Shown here piece by piece: positions 57,784-64,000 of a DNA stretch of 64,000 nucleotides (position 1 is the first letter of the stretch; each line of letters starts with the position of its first letter). Both the position numbers and the translations under genes were made by a program. Origin of the DNA: Lysobacter capsici (GTDB lineage: Bacteria > Pseudomonadota > Gammaproteobacteria > Xanthomonadales > Xanthomonadaceae); the NCBI RefSeq assembly GCF_014779555.2, contig NZ_CP094357.1, positions 5,208,001-5,272,000 of the forward strand, in the 5' to 3' direction. The notes beneath the pieces were generated by a model that was given only the letters and a program-made list of their open reading frames with translations, was not told the DNA's origin and ran no database searches.

Positions 57784-58230
57784 ATGTCCGCCCGCCTCGA
57801 TTACAACGCCATCGACCCGCAAGGCACCCGCGCGCTGGCCGGCCTGAGCCAGCACGTCGGCGACAGTTCGCTGGAAGCGTCGTTGATCGATCTGGTCAAC
57901 GTGCGCGTGTCGCAGCTCAACGGCTGCGCTTACTGCATCCGCCTGCATACGGAGGAAGCGGTGGAGCGCGGCGAAAGCCATCGCCGTCTGCATCTGCTGC
58001 GGGCGTGGCCGGAAGGTCCGTTCACCGAGCGCGAACGCGCCGCGCTGGCCTGGGCCGATGCGATCACCCTGGTCAGTCAGGCGCCGGTATCGGACGAGGT
58101 GTATGCACGGGCGCGGGGGCAGTTCAGCGATGCGGATCTGGTGGCGTTGACGCATGCGGCGATCGCGATGAACGCGTGGAATCGGTTGGGGATCGCGTTT
58201 CGCAAGCCGGATCCGGCGTTGGCGGGATGA
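57784..58230 (+). CDS. AhpD-like carboxymuconolactone decarboxylase-family protein
   Basis: The 148-aa product has the AhpD-type core: NVRVSQLNGCAYCIRLHTEEA with the CxxC pair (Cys49, Cys52) and a nearby His. It has the four-helix CMD fold. Members of the group reduce peroxides (AhpD) or bear no known activity; the redox pair supports a peroxidase-type role. The start is MSARLDYNA. It is divergent from the LysR gene, which may regulate it. Confidence 0.9.
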   Translation: MSARLDYNAIDPQGTRALAGLSQHVGDSSLEASLIDLVNVRVSQLNGCAYCIRLHTEEAVERGESHRRLHLLRAWPEGPFTERERAALAWADAITLVSQAPVSDEVYARARGQFSDADLVALTHAAIAMNAWNRLGIAFRKPDPALAG

Positions 58231-58292
58231 GTGTGGTGGCGTTCGGCGATGTTCATGGCGGATGCGAGTAGTCGACGTTGCCGCGTGTTCTA

Positions 58293-58393
58293 CCTGTAGG
58301 AGCGGCGCGAGCCGCGACCGCGGGAATTCGGCTACGACGCAGGTTGCGACGTTGTCGTCATGGCGCGGTCGCGGCTCGCGCCGCTCCTACAGG
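58293..58393. repeat. Family B hairpin element
   Basis: CCTGTAGGAGCGGCGCGAGC-CGCGACCGCGG at 58293 and the inverse CGCGGTCGCGGCTCGCGCCG-CTCCTACAGG at 58364 form a stem of about 30 bp with a 40 bp loop. It lies in the gene-free stretch 58231-59163. Confidence 0.87.
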
Positions 58394-58437
58394 CAGGCCA
58401 TGTGGCTTTTGCTCGGGCCTGAAGCCGCGCAGTTCAC

Positions 58438-58991
58438 CCAGCGCTGCGAAGCTCGGAACTCGCGAGAACAAAAGCACACCCGTAGGGCGGCGCACATGGA
58501 TGTGCGCCGTGCGCCACCGGGACAGGATGTCCCGTGTGGCGCATGCCCGCGTCTGCACCGCACGCGCGGGCCTTTGATTCACAAAAAAGCATTTTTCTTT
58601 GGTTACCTTTCTTTTGTTGCTTTAGACAAAAGAAAGTGACCCGCCGCTTCAGCGGCGGAACGCTTTTGATCCTGCTTGCAGCTTTAAAGGCTTTAAAGGC
58701 TTCAAAGCTTCAAAGCTTTGAAGCTTTGAAGCTCTAGAGCTTTTGAAGCCAGAGGCAAGATCAACAGCTTTCGTCCGCAAGCGGCCGAGTTACTTTCTTT
58801 TGTCAAAAGCGACAAAAGAAAGGTAACCAAAGAAAAACGCTTTTCTTTGAATCAAGGGCCCGCAAGTGCGGTGCTTGCGCAGGCATTCGCCACACGGGAC
58901 ATCCTTGTCCCGGTGGCGCACGGCGTGCATCCTGCACGCCGCCCTTCGGGTGTCCCGTTGCTAACGCGAGTTCCAAGCGTCGCAGCGCTGG
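58438..58991. repeat. Long imperfect inverted repeat, family F, with AAGCTT-rich centre
   Basis: Left arm (58438-58673) begins CCAGCGCTGCGAAGCTCGG and right arm (58748-58991) ends with the inverse, GCGTCGCAGCGCTGG. Both carry CACACCCG-type words, GGGACA-GGATGTCCCG, AAAGAAAGGTAACCAAAG/CTTTGGTTACCTTTCTTT and CCGCTT. The centre (58674-58747) consists of AAGCTT- and CTTTGAAG-type repeats. It holds no open frame worth calling a gene. It would fold into a stem of about 235 bp. Confidence 0.85.
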
Positions 58992-59163
58992 AGGTGAAAT
59001 CTGGAATCAGGCGCAAGCGAAGGGCAAAAGGCGCAAGGCATTGTCGGGGGCAACAGCCGAGGCCACGGCAACAATAGCAATAGCAATAGCAATAGCGGTT
59101 AGGTCATTGCGCAAGGCATGTCGCGACAAAATTTCGTGAGACCAAGCCGATCGCCGGCTCGAT

Positions 59164-59973
59164 TCAGAACCGATACCTCACCACCCGCCCAAGACTGCGC
59201 AGCCACCGCGAACGCCCATACAACTTGAACAACCAACGCTGCGCCCACGGCAACGCCTGCATTTCCGGCAGTTGCGCATAGTCCGGTTCGTCGACGAACT
59301 GCAGGCGCGGATGCCAGGTTTCCAGTTCCGCCGCGCCGGCCGGTCCCCATTCGCCGATGCGCGCCTGGGTCGCGCGGATCATCCGCGCGTTGCGCAACAC
59401 ACGCAGCGCGAGCCGGCCGTAGACGTCGCACAGCAACTGACCGCCCTGCGGGAAACGCTCGATCAGGCGCCGCATCAGTTCGCGCGCGCGGTATTCGTCC
59501 AGATACGGAAACAGGCCCTCGGCGATCACCAGCACCGGGCGCTGGTTGTCGAGTTTCTCGATCCAGTCCGGCTCCATCACGTTGGTCGCCAAGGTGCGGT
59601 AACGGCCCAGCCGCTGCGGCAGCAGGTCGCGGCGCAACTGGATCACTGGCGGGAAGTCGATGTCGATCCAGTCCACGTCCAGGCCCGGGTCGACCCGGAA
59701 CACGCGCGCGTCCAGGCCGCAGGCCAGGTGCAGCACCAGGGTGTCGGGGCGCGATTGCAGCGCGGCGCGGGTCCAGTTGTCGATGATGCGCGAGCGCAGC
59801 GCCAGGCCGCGGATGTCGTAGTCGCTCAGGCCGAAGCGTTCGAAGTCGTAGTCGATGCGGCGGATCAGGTCGTCGGCCAAGGCGTCGTGCAGGATCGACG
59901 GCGTGGCCCGGTTGTCCATGGCCTTCGCGTACAAGGTGATCAGCAAGGTTTCCTGACTGCCTTCCAGGCGCAT
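59164..59973 (-). CDS. Class I SAM-dependent methyltransferase, LCMT/Tcmp-like
   Basis: The 269-aa product resembles the leucine carboxyl methyltransferase / tetracenomycin-type O-methyltransferase family (PF04072-like): LHLACGLDARVFRVDPG with SAM motif I (residues about 78-94), then VDWIDIDFPPVI and LVIAEGLFPYL. Substrate unknown; such enzymes methylate polyketides or proteins. No neighbouring biosynthetic genes point to a product. The start ATG at 59973 begins MRLEGSQETLL. Confidence 0.85.
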   Translation of the reverse strand: MRLEGSQETLLITLYAKAMDNRATPSILHDALADDLIRRIDYDFERFGLSDYDIRGLALRSRIIDNWTRAALQSRPDTLVLHLACGLDARVFRVDPGLDVDWIDIDFPPVIQLRRDLLPQRLGRYRTLATNVMEPDWIEKLDNQRPVLVIAEGLFPYLDEYRARELMRRLIERFPQGGQLLCDVYGRLALRVLRNARMIRATQARIGEWGPAGAAELETWHPRLQFVDEPDYAQLPEMQALPWAQRWLFKLYGRSRWLRSLGRVVRYRF

Positions 59974-60300
59974 CGAACACTCCGGCTACAAGATGGGCGG
60001 CGTCCACCGCGGCAACGCGGCGCCAGTGTGCGACCGGCCGCGTGATGCCGAAGCGTAGAGGCCGGTCGGCGCCGACTCGGGCCAGTTCAGGCCGATGCCC
60101 GGCCTAAGCGCGCGTTTGCCGCGTCGTCGGAACGGACGACCAGCATCGGTACCTCGCGCCGGGAACGCGCGGAGGATGCGTGGCGCAGGCTGATCGCCCC
60201 GCTCTACGCGCCTCTCGTCGTCCCAGCCGCCGGCCGCGCCTGGCCGCCGCATCGGCGCGCCTGTCGTTTCCCCGCGGCGGATTCACGCGCCCGCAGGCCG
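59974..60300. other. Gene-free region, nothing recognised
   Basis: This 327 bp stretch between the methyltransferase start and the VOC stop is GC-rich and shows no conserved protein, repeat family or clear hairpin. A frame that is open here has high Arg/Pro/Gly content typical of random high-GC sequence. Confidence 0.5.
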
Positions 60301-60690
60301 TCATTCGCGCTCGTAGAACTCGATCGGCAAGCCATCGGGATCGGCGAAGAAGGTGTAGCGGCGCCCGGTGTATTCGTCGATGCGCACGTCCTCGACCGCG
60401 ATCGCCTGCGCCTTGAGTTCGGCCACGCAGGTGTCGATGTCGGCGACCGCGAAGGCCAGGTGGCGCAGGCCGCAGGCTTCCGGATAGGACGGCCGCGGCG
60501 GCGGATCGGGGAACGAGAACAGCTCCAGCTGGCCGCCGTCGGGCAGGGCCAGATCGAGCTTGTAGGAGCCGCGCGCCTCGCGATAGACCTCGGCGAGGAC
60601 GCGCAGGCCCAGCACCTGGGTGTAGAACCGCTTGGAGCGCGGGTAATCCGAACAGATCAGCGCGACGTGGTGGATGCTCGACAGGTGCAT
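60301..60690 (-). CDS. VOC-family metalloenzyme, glyoxalase I-like (GloA2/YaeR type)
   Basis: The 129-aa product has two beta-alpha-beta-beta-beta modules with metal-site residues: His near residue 7 (IHHVALICSD), Glu in LELFSFP, His in GLRHLAFAV and Glu in IEFYERE at the C-terminus. It includes FYTQVLGLRVLAE. This layout matches small glyoxalase-like proteins of unknown substrate (YaeR type). The start at 60690 gives MHLSSIHHV. Confidence 0.88.
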   Translation of the reverse strand: MHLSSIHHVALICSDYPRSKRFYTQVLGLRVLAEVYREARGSYKLDLALPDGGQLELFSFPDPPPRPSYPEACGLRHLAFAVADIDTCVAELKAQAIAVEDVRIDEYTGRRYTFFADPDGLPIEFYERE

Positions 60691-60796
60691 GGCGCGTCCG
60701 GCGAGCGGCGGGGGTTCGCTCGCGACACCGCGATTGTCGGATACTGGGCCGGCCCTGTCGCGGATGCATCGTGCGACGCCCGTCTTGGAGAACCGC

Positions 60797-61081
60797 GTGA
60801 CCGTGTACGTCGACGATGCCGTCTGGCCCTGGCGCGGCGAGCGCTGGGCGCATCTCATGGCCGATACGCTCGATGAGCTGCACGAGTTCGCACAACGCCT
60901 GGGCCGGCCGCGGGTGTCGTTCCAGAACAAGCTCAGCGGCTGCCATTACGACGTCACCGCGCAGATGCGCGAACGCGCGCTGGCGCTGGGCGCGGTCGCG
61001 ATCTCGCGGCACCGCGATCGGGCGCAGGTGCGCGCGATCATCCAGCGCGCGCGCGATCAGGCCGCCGGCCTGGCGCCTTAA
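60797..61081 (+). CDS. DUF4031 family protein
   Basis: The 94-aa product starts at a GTG codon with GGAG 8 nt upstream. It begins VTVYVDDAVWPWRGERWAHLMAD, the DUF4031 pattern, with CHYDVTAQMRERALALGA in the middle. Function unknown. It lies between the VOC gene and the LysE-type gene, divergent from the former. Confidence 0.85.
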   Translation: MTVYVDDAVWPWRGERWAHLMADTLDELHEFAQRLGRPRVSFQNKLSGCHYDVTAQMRERALALGAVAISRHRDRAQVRAIIQRARDQAAGLAP

Positions 61082-61122
61082 GCGACGCGCTCGGCGGCGC
61101 GCCATAAACAACCCGCACCCGC

Positions 61123-61752
61123 TCAGCGGCGCGCGTCGACCGCCATGCGCACGGCCAGCGCCGACAACACGCCTCCCATGACCCAACGCTGCGCGGCGAC
61201 CCAACGCGGCCGTCCGGCCAGGAAATTCGCGATCCCGCCGGCGCCGGCCACGATCAGCGCATTGACCCCGACGCTGATCGCGATCTGCAGGCTGCCCAGC
61301 GCTAGCGACTGCAGCATCACGCTCTTGTGCGGGTCGATGAACTGCGGCAGCAGCGCGAGGTAGAACATCGCGACCTTGGGATTGAGCAGGCTGGTCAGCA
61401 GGCCCATCACGAACAAGCGGCGCGGGCTGTCGACCGGCAGGTCGCGGACCTGGAACGGCGAGCGGCCGCCGGGGCGGATCGCCTGCCAGGCCATCCACAG
61501 CAGATAGGCCGCGCCGCCGATGCGCAAGGCGTCGTAGGCGTAAGGCACCGCGAACAACAGCGCGGTGATGCCGAAGGCGGCGGCGAACAGATAGAAGAAG
61601 AAGCCCACGCCGACCCCGGCCAGCGAGGTCAGCCCGGCCTTGCGGCCTTGGCAGATCGAACGCGAGACGAGGTAGACCATGTTCGGGCCGGGGGTCAGGA
61701 CCATGACCAGGGCCAAGCCGGCGAAGGCCAGTAACGCCGAAAGCTCGAACAT
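61123..61752 (-). CDS. LysE/RhtB-family amino-acid exporter
   Basis: The 209-aa product has six hydrophobic helices and the family start MFELSALLAFAGLALVMVLTPGPNMVYLVSRS (in parts: LTPGPNMVYLVSRS), with GxGG and the ALLPQFIDP turn near residue 135. It exports amino acids or related metabolites; substrate is not known. AGGAG lies 9 nt before the ATG. A long leader frame upstream at 61753-61929 is not protein-like. Confidence 0.9.
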   Translation of the reverse strand: MFELSALLAFAGLALVMVLTPGPNMVYLVSRSICQGRKAGLTSLAGVGVGFFFYLFAAAFGITALLFAVPYAYDALRIGGAAYLLWMAWQAIRPGGRSPFQVRDLPVDSPRRLFVMGLLTSLLNPKVAMFYLALLPQFIDPHKSVMLQSLALGSLQIAISVGVNALIVAGAGGIANFLAGRPRWVAAQRWVMGGVLSALAVRMAVDARR

Positions 61753-61899
61753 GTTTGTTTCTCCTGGTGATGGGGCAGCGCGCGGAGCTTGATAGCGCCC
61801 ATCATCGCCGAATGCATGCCATCGGATAAGCGACAGCGTCTGCAACGCTGTGGTGTTGAATGGGACGGCTTTGGAGTTGGGATCGTAGGGACTGGAGCG

Positions 61900-62067
61900 A
61901 AAAGCGAATCCCCCTGTCCCCTTTTCCAAAGGGACGGGATGGGACGCTGCGGCAAAGCCCGACCAAGACTGTAGACACTCCGAACCGGCACGCGATTAAA
62001 GGCAACCCATCACAGCAATATCGCGACCCGTCCCTTTGAAAAAGGGGGGCCAGGGGGATTTGCTCTT
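61900..62067. repeat. Inverted-repeat element, family E
   Basis: Left arm 61900-61938 (AAAGCGAATCCCCCTGTCCC, CTTTTCCAAAGGGACGGG) and right arm 62027-62067 (CCCGTCCCTTTGAAAAAGGG, GGCCAGGGGGATTTGCTCTT) are inverse copies with a 90 bp centre. It lies in the 411 bp gap 61753-62163 between the LysE gene and the autotransporter. A palindromic MITE-like unit; no gene is present. Confidence 0.82.
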
Positions 62068-62088
62068 ATCCACAAGAACAAGCGCCCC

Positions 62089-62122
62089 AAAAAAAAGCCG
62101 CGACGGCCAAAACCGTCGCGGC
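62089..62122 (-). terminator. Rho-independent terminator of the autotransporter gene
   Basis: On the minus strand GCCGCGACGG-TTTTGG-CCGTCGCGGC is followed by a run of eight T, 41 bp after the stop at 62164. It is a strong intrinsic terminator and also marks the end of the transcript. Confidence 0.92.
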
Positions 62123-62163
62123 TTCCTCATCGCTCAACTTCCGCCCGAAACCGGGCACCAACC

Positions 62164-64000
62164 TCAGAACCGCAACGAATACCGCGCGTTGATCCCGTGA
62201 TCGTGCGCCTCATCGGCGATCTGACCGCTGTAGTTCAACTCCAGCAAGCCATTGGCGCTCAAGCGCGCGGCGATGCCGGCTTCGAGCAAGGTCGCGTCGT
62301 CGGCCAACGGTGCGCCCTGCACGGTGAACGCATTGGCGCCGCGCCAGGCGACCGAGGTCTCCGGGCTCAGATCGCCGGTGGCATGGCGACGGCCCAGGCC
62401 GCCGCGCAGGCTCAACCAGCTGTCGTCCTGCTGCGAACCCTTGAGGTTGACGTTGAAGCGCAGGCCCACGGTCGACAGATTGACCCGGTTGTCGGCGCCG
62501 CGGCCGGTCAGCGCGGCGGCGCCGCCGGTTTCCTGGAACCCGTCGCTGCTCACCCGCACCTGGGCGAACTGCGCATACGGTTCGAACTCCCAGGCGCCGG
62601 CATTGAAGCGATAACCGCCTTCGACGAAGCCCTGCTTGCTGTCGGCGTCGTACGACGCGCGGGTGCGGTCGCTGAAACCGTTGAAGCCGATGCGGCGTTC
62701 CAGGTCGACGTCCTGACGGGCGAAGGTGAAGCCCGCGCTCAGGCCGAAGCCGCCCCAGTTCTGGCCGGTGTAAATACCGATGTGACGGCTCTTGACCCGG
62801 CCCTTGTCGAGACGGTCGTCGTTGCTGTCGCTGCGGCCGGTACCGCCGAGCACGCCGATGCGCCAGCCGCCGTCGAAGCGGTAGTCGTAACCGACCAGGG
62901 TCACCGAACCGTTGTACTCGTTGCGCGCGGCATTGCCGTCGCCGTCGAGGGTGCCGCCGGACTTGATCAGCTCGACCCACGCGCCCTGCGAGGATTCGCC
63001 GTCGGCATCGGCGGCGAACGCGCCGCGTCCGGCGCGCGCGCGCACCAGCGCCGCATCGCGGATGTGGCGCTGATCGTCGACCATGATCGAACGCAGGCTG
63101 GCATGGCCTTCGCCGCTGAGCGAATCCAGCGCCGCGACCGCCTGGGCCGGGAACAACTGGGTCAACGGCTGCGGAATGCCTTGGCCGATCGCGAGTTGAT
63201 CGGCCGCGGCCGCCGCCGCGCGCTGATTGTCGGTCTGCGCCGCCGATGCGAGGCTCGCGCCGCGGGTCACCGCCACGCCGACCTGGTTGGCCGCGTAGCT
63301 CAGGCCGAACTTGAGGAACGGCGAGAACGCGGTCTGATCGAGCGCGGCGAACTGGCCGCTGACGCCGCCGTCGGCGCTGAGCAGATTGAACGACTGACCG
63401 AGCAGGTACTGGCCCGGCGCGTGATGCACGACCAAGGTACCGCCCTCCAGCGTCGCCTTGCCGCTGACGCTGATCAGATCGGACTGGCCGCCGGCCGACA
63501 GTTCGGCGTCGTAGATCGAGCCGGCCGCCTGGGTGTAGTCGCCCTGCACGCTCAAGGTACCGATCGAATTGCCCGGCGAGACCACGCCTTCGATGCGCGC
63601 GTTGCCGACGATGCGGCCGCTGCCGGCGAGGATGCCGCCGCTGCGCACCGCCAGGGTCTGATCGCTGCTCAGGCTGCCGTTGACGATCAACGCGCCGCCG
63701 GTGACTTCCGCCGCATACGTGTTGTTGCCGGTCAGTTCGAGCACGCCCTGCCGCACGGTCAGGCCGGCGAAGTCGTTGTTGCCGCTCAGACGCAGCCAGC
63801 CCACGCCGGACTTGGTCAAGCGGCCGGGGCCGCCGATGTCGTTGCGCCAGTCGTCCCAGGCCGCGCCTTCCCACACCTTGGCGCCGCCGGCGCGCTGGTT
63901 CATCACCACGTCGGTGTCCACGCGCAACTGGCCCGGCCCGTCGATGGCCTTCTTCAGATCGAGCATGCCCCAGCCGTAGATATCGTCCACGCCCGGCGCG
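62164..64000 (-). CDS. Autotransporter serine protease (S8-type), C-terminal part
   Basis: The gene runs off the right edge, so only about 612 C-terminal residues are seen. The first visible words, PGVDDIYGWGMLDLKKAIDGPGQL, are the end of a subtilisin-like autotransporter catalytic domain. Then come passenger beta-helix repeats (SGNNDFAGLTVRQGVLELTGNNTYAAEVTGG in parts), and a C-terminal beta-barrel of about 270 residues (GAWVELIKSGGTLDGDG to the last RYSLRF, with Phe at the end). The barrel exports the passenger through the outer membrane. A strong terminator follows. Confidence 0.9.
   Translation of the reverse strand, partial: APGVDDIYGWGMLDLKKAIDGPGQLRVDTDVVMNQRAGGAKVWEGAAWDDWRNDIGGPGRLTKSGVGWLRLSGNNDFAGLTVRQGVLELTGNNTYAAEVTGGALIVNGSLSSDQTLAVRSGGILAGSGRIVGNARIEGVVSPGNSIGTLSVQGDYTQAAGSIYDAELSAGGQSDLISVSGKATLEGGTLVVHHAPGQYLLGQSFNLLSADGGVSGQFAALDQTAFSPFLKFGLSYAANQVGVAVTRGASLASAAQTDNQRAAAAAADQLAIGQGIPQPLTQLFPAQAVAALDSLSGEGHASLRSIMVDDQRHIRDAALVRARAGRGAFAADADGESSQGAWVELIKSGGTLDGDGNAARNEYNGSVTLVGYDYRFDGGWRIGVLGGTGRSDSNDDRLDKGRVKSRHIGIYTGQNWGGFGLSAGFTFARQDVDLERRIGFNGFSDRTRASYDADSKQGFVEGGYRFNAGAWEFEPYAQFAQVRVSSDGFQETGGAAALTGRGADNRVNLSTVGLRFNVNLKGSQQDDSWLSLRGGLGRRHATGDLSPETSVAWRGANAFTVQGAPLADDATLLEAGIAARLSANGLLELNYSGQIADEAHDHGINARYSLRF

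Noticed and set aside
59986-60252. An 88-aa open frame in the gap between the methyltransferase and VOC genes
   Set aside because: High Arg/Pro/Gly composition, no ribosome-binding site, and no conserved pattern.

Overview
The window is high-GC chromosomal DNA from a gammaproteobacterium of the Lysobacteraceae/Xanthomonadaceae, most likely a Lysobacter. That assignment is inferred from the set of exported peptidases, a GH25 muramidase, an autotransporter protease, the lptM-dapF-DUF484-xerC-hslVU block, an algZ/algR-type pair beside hemC, and many palindromic intergenic repeats. No sequence search was run. Genes are dense, often overlap by 4 nt (ATGA), and fill most of both strands. No rRNA, tRNA, CRISPR array, prophage or transposase gene was seen.

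Layout. 1-6.2 kb: the end of an M61-type peptidase (+), then a minus-strand run of M1 aminopeptidase, alpha/beta hydrolase, lipoprotein, small secreted protein and GH25 muramidase. 6.5-12.0 kb: short-chain dehydrogenase, ubiE, elaA, a cytosine-deaminase-like enzyme, a secreted protein and a GNAT. 12.0-13.9 kb: a two-gene membrane module (SDR fused to a DoxX-like domain, plus DUF2269). 14.1-19.8 kb: lptM-dapF-DUF484-TPR-xerC-hslV-hslU on the minus strand. 20-27.5 kb: a small tautomerase, DUF454 protein, a 1 kb tandem array of large hairpins, and two exported S9 oligopeptidases. 27.9-30.8 kb: a WYL regulator overlapping an RssA-like patatin, plus small exported and membrane proteins. 30.9-36.1 kb: a molybdopterin / 4Fe-4S / NrfD-type membrane oxidoreductase resembling SoeABC. 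37.2-42.6 kb: hemC, LytTR response regulator, its histidine kinase, a carboxylesterase and a TonB-domain lipoprotein. 42.8-50.0 kb: a heavy-metal efflux locus (His-rich small protein, czcC, czcB, czcA, czcD). 50.4-55.9 kb: a periplasmic isoquinoline-oxidoreductase-type molybdenum hydroxylase with a diheme cytochrome lipoprotein, and divergently XdhC and MocA maturation proteins. 56.3-64 kb: a 71-aa protein, LysR/AhpD-like divergent pair, O-methyltransferase-like protein, VOC protein, DUF4031 protein, LysE exporter, and the C-terminal part of an autotransporter.

How genes work together. There are two separate molybdoenzyme systems. One is a cytoplasm-facing bis-MGD enzyme feeding the quinone pool through a membrane anchor. 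The other is a Tat-exported xanthine-oxidase-type enzyme with its own cytochrome and cofactor insertion factors. The metal-efflux locus combines a trans-envelope RND pump with a CDF exporter. The region around hslVU combines envelope, lysine/murein synthesis, chromosome dimer resolution and proteolysis genes.

The most unusual feature is the repeat content. At least six families of dispersed palindromic elements occupy nearly all long intergenic gaps. One element of about 152 bp lies inside the soeA-like coding sequence and leaves the frame open, so it is translated. Another family has been amplified into a direct tandem array with a 249-250 bp period. I did not find a convincing new multi-gene defence or mobile system; the repeat biology and the inserted soeA segment are the best candidates for follow-up.
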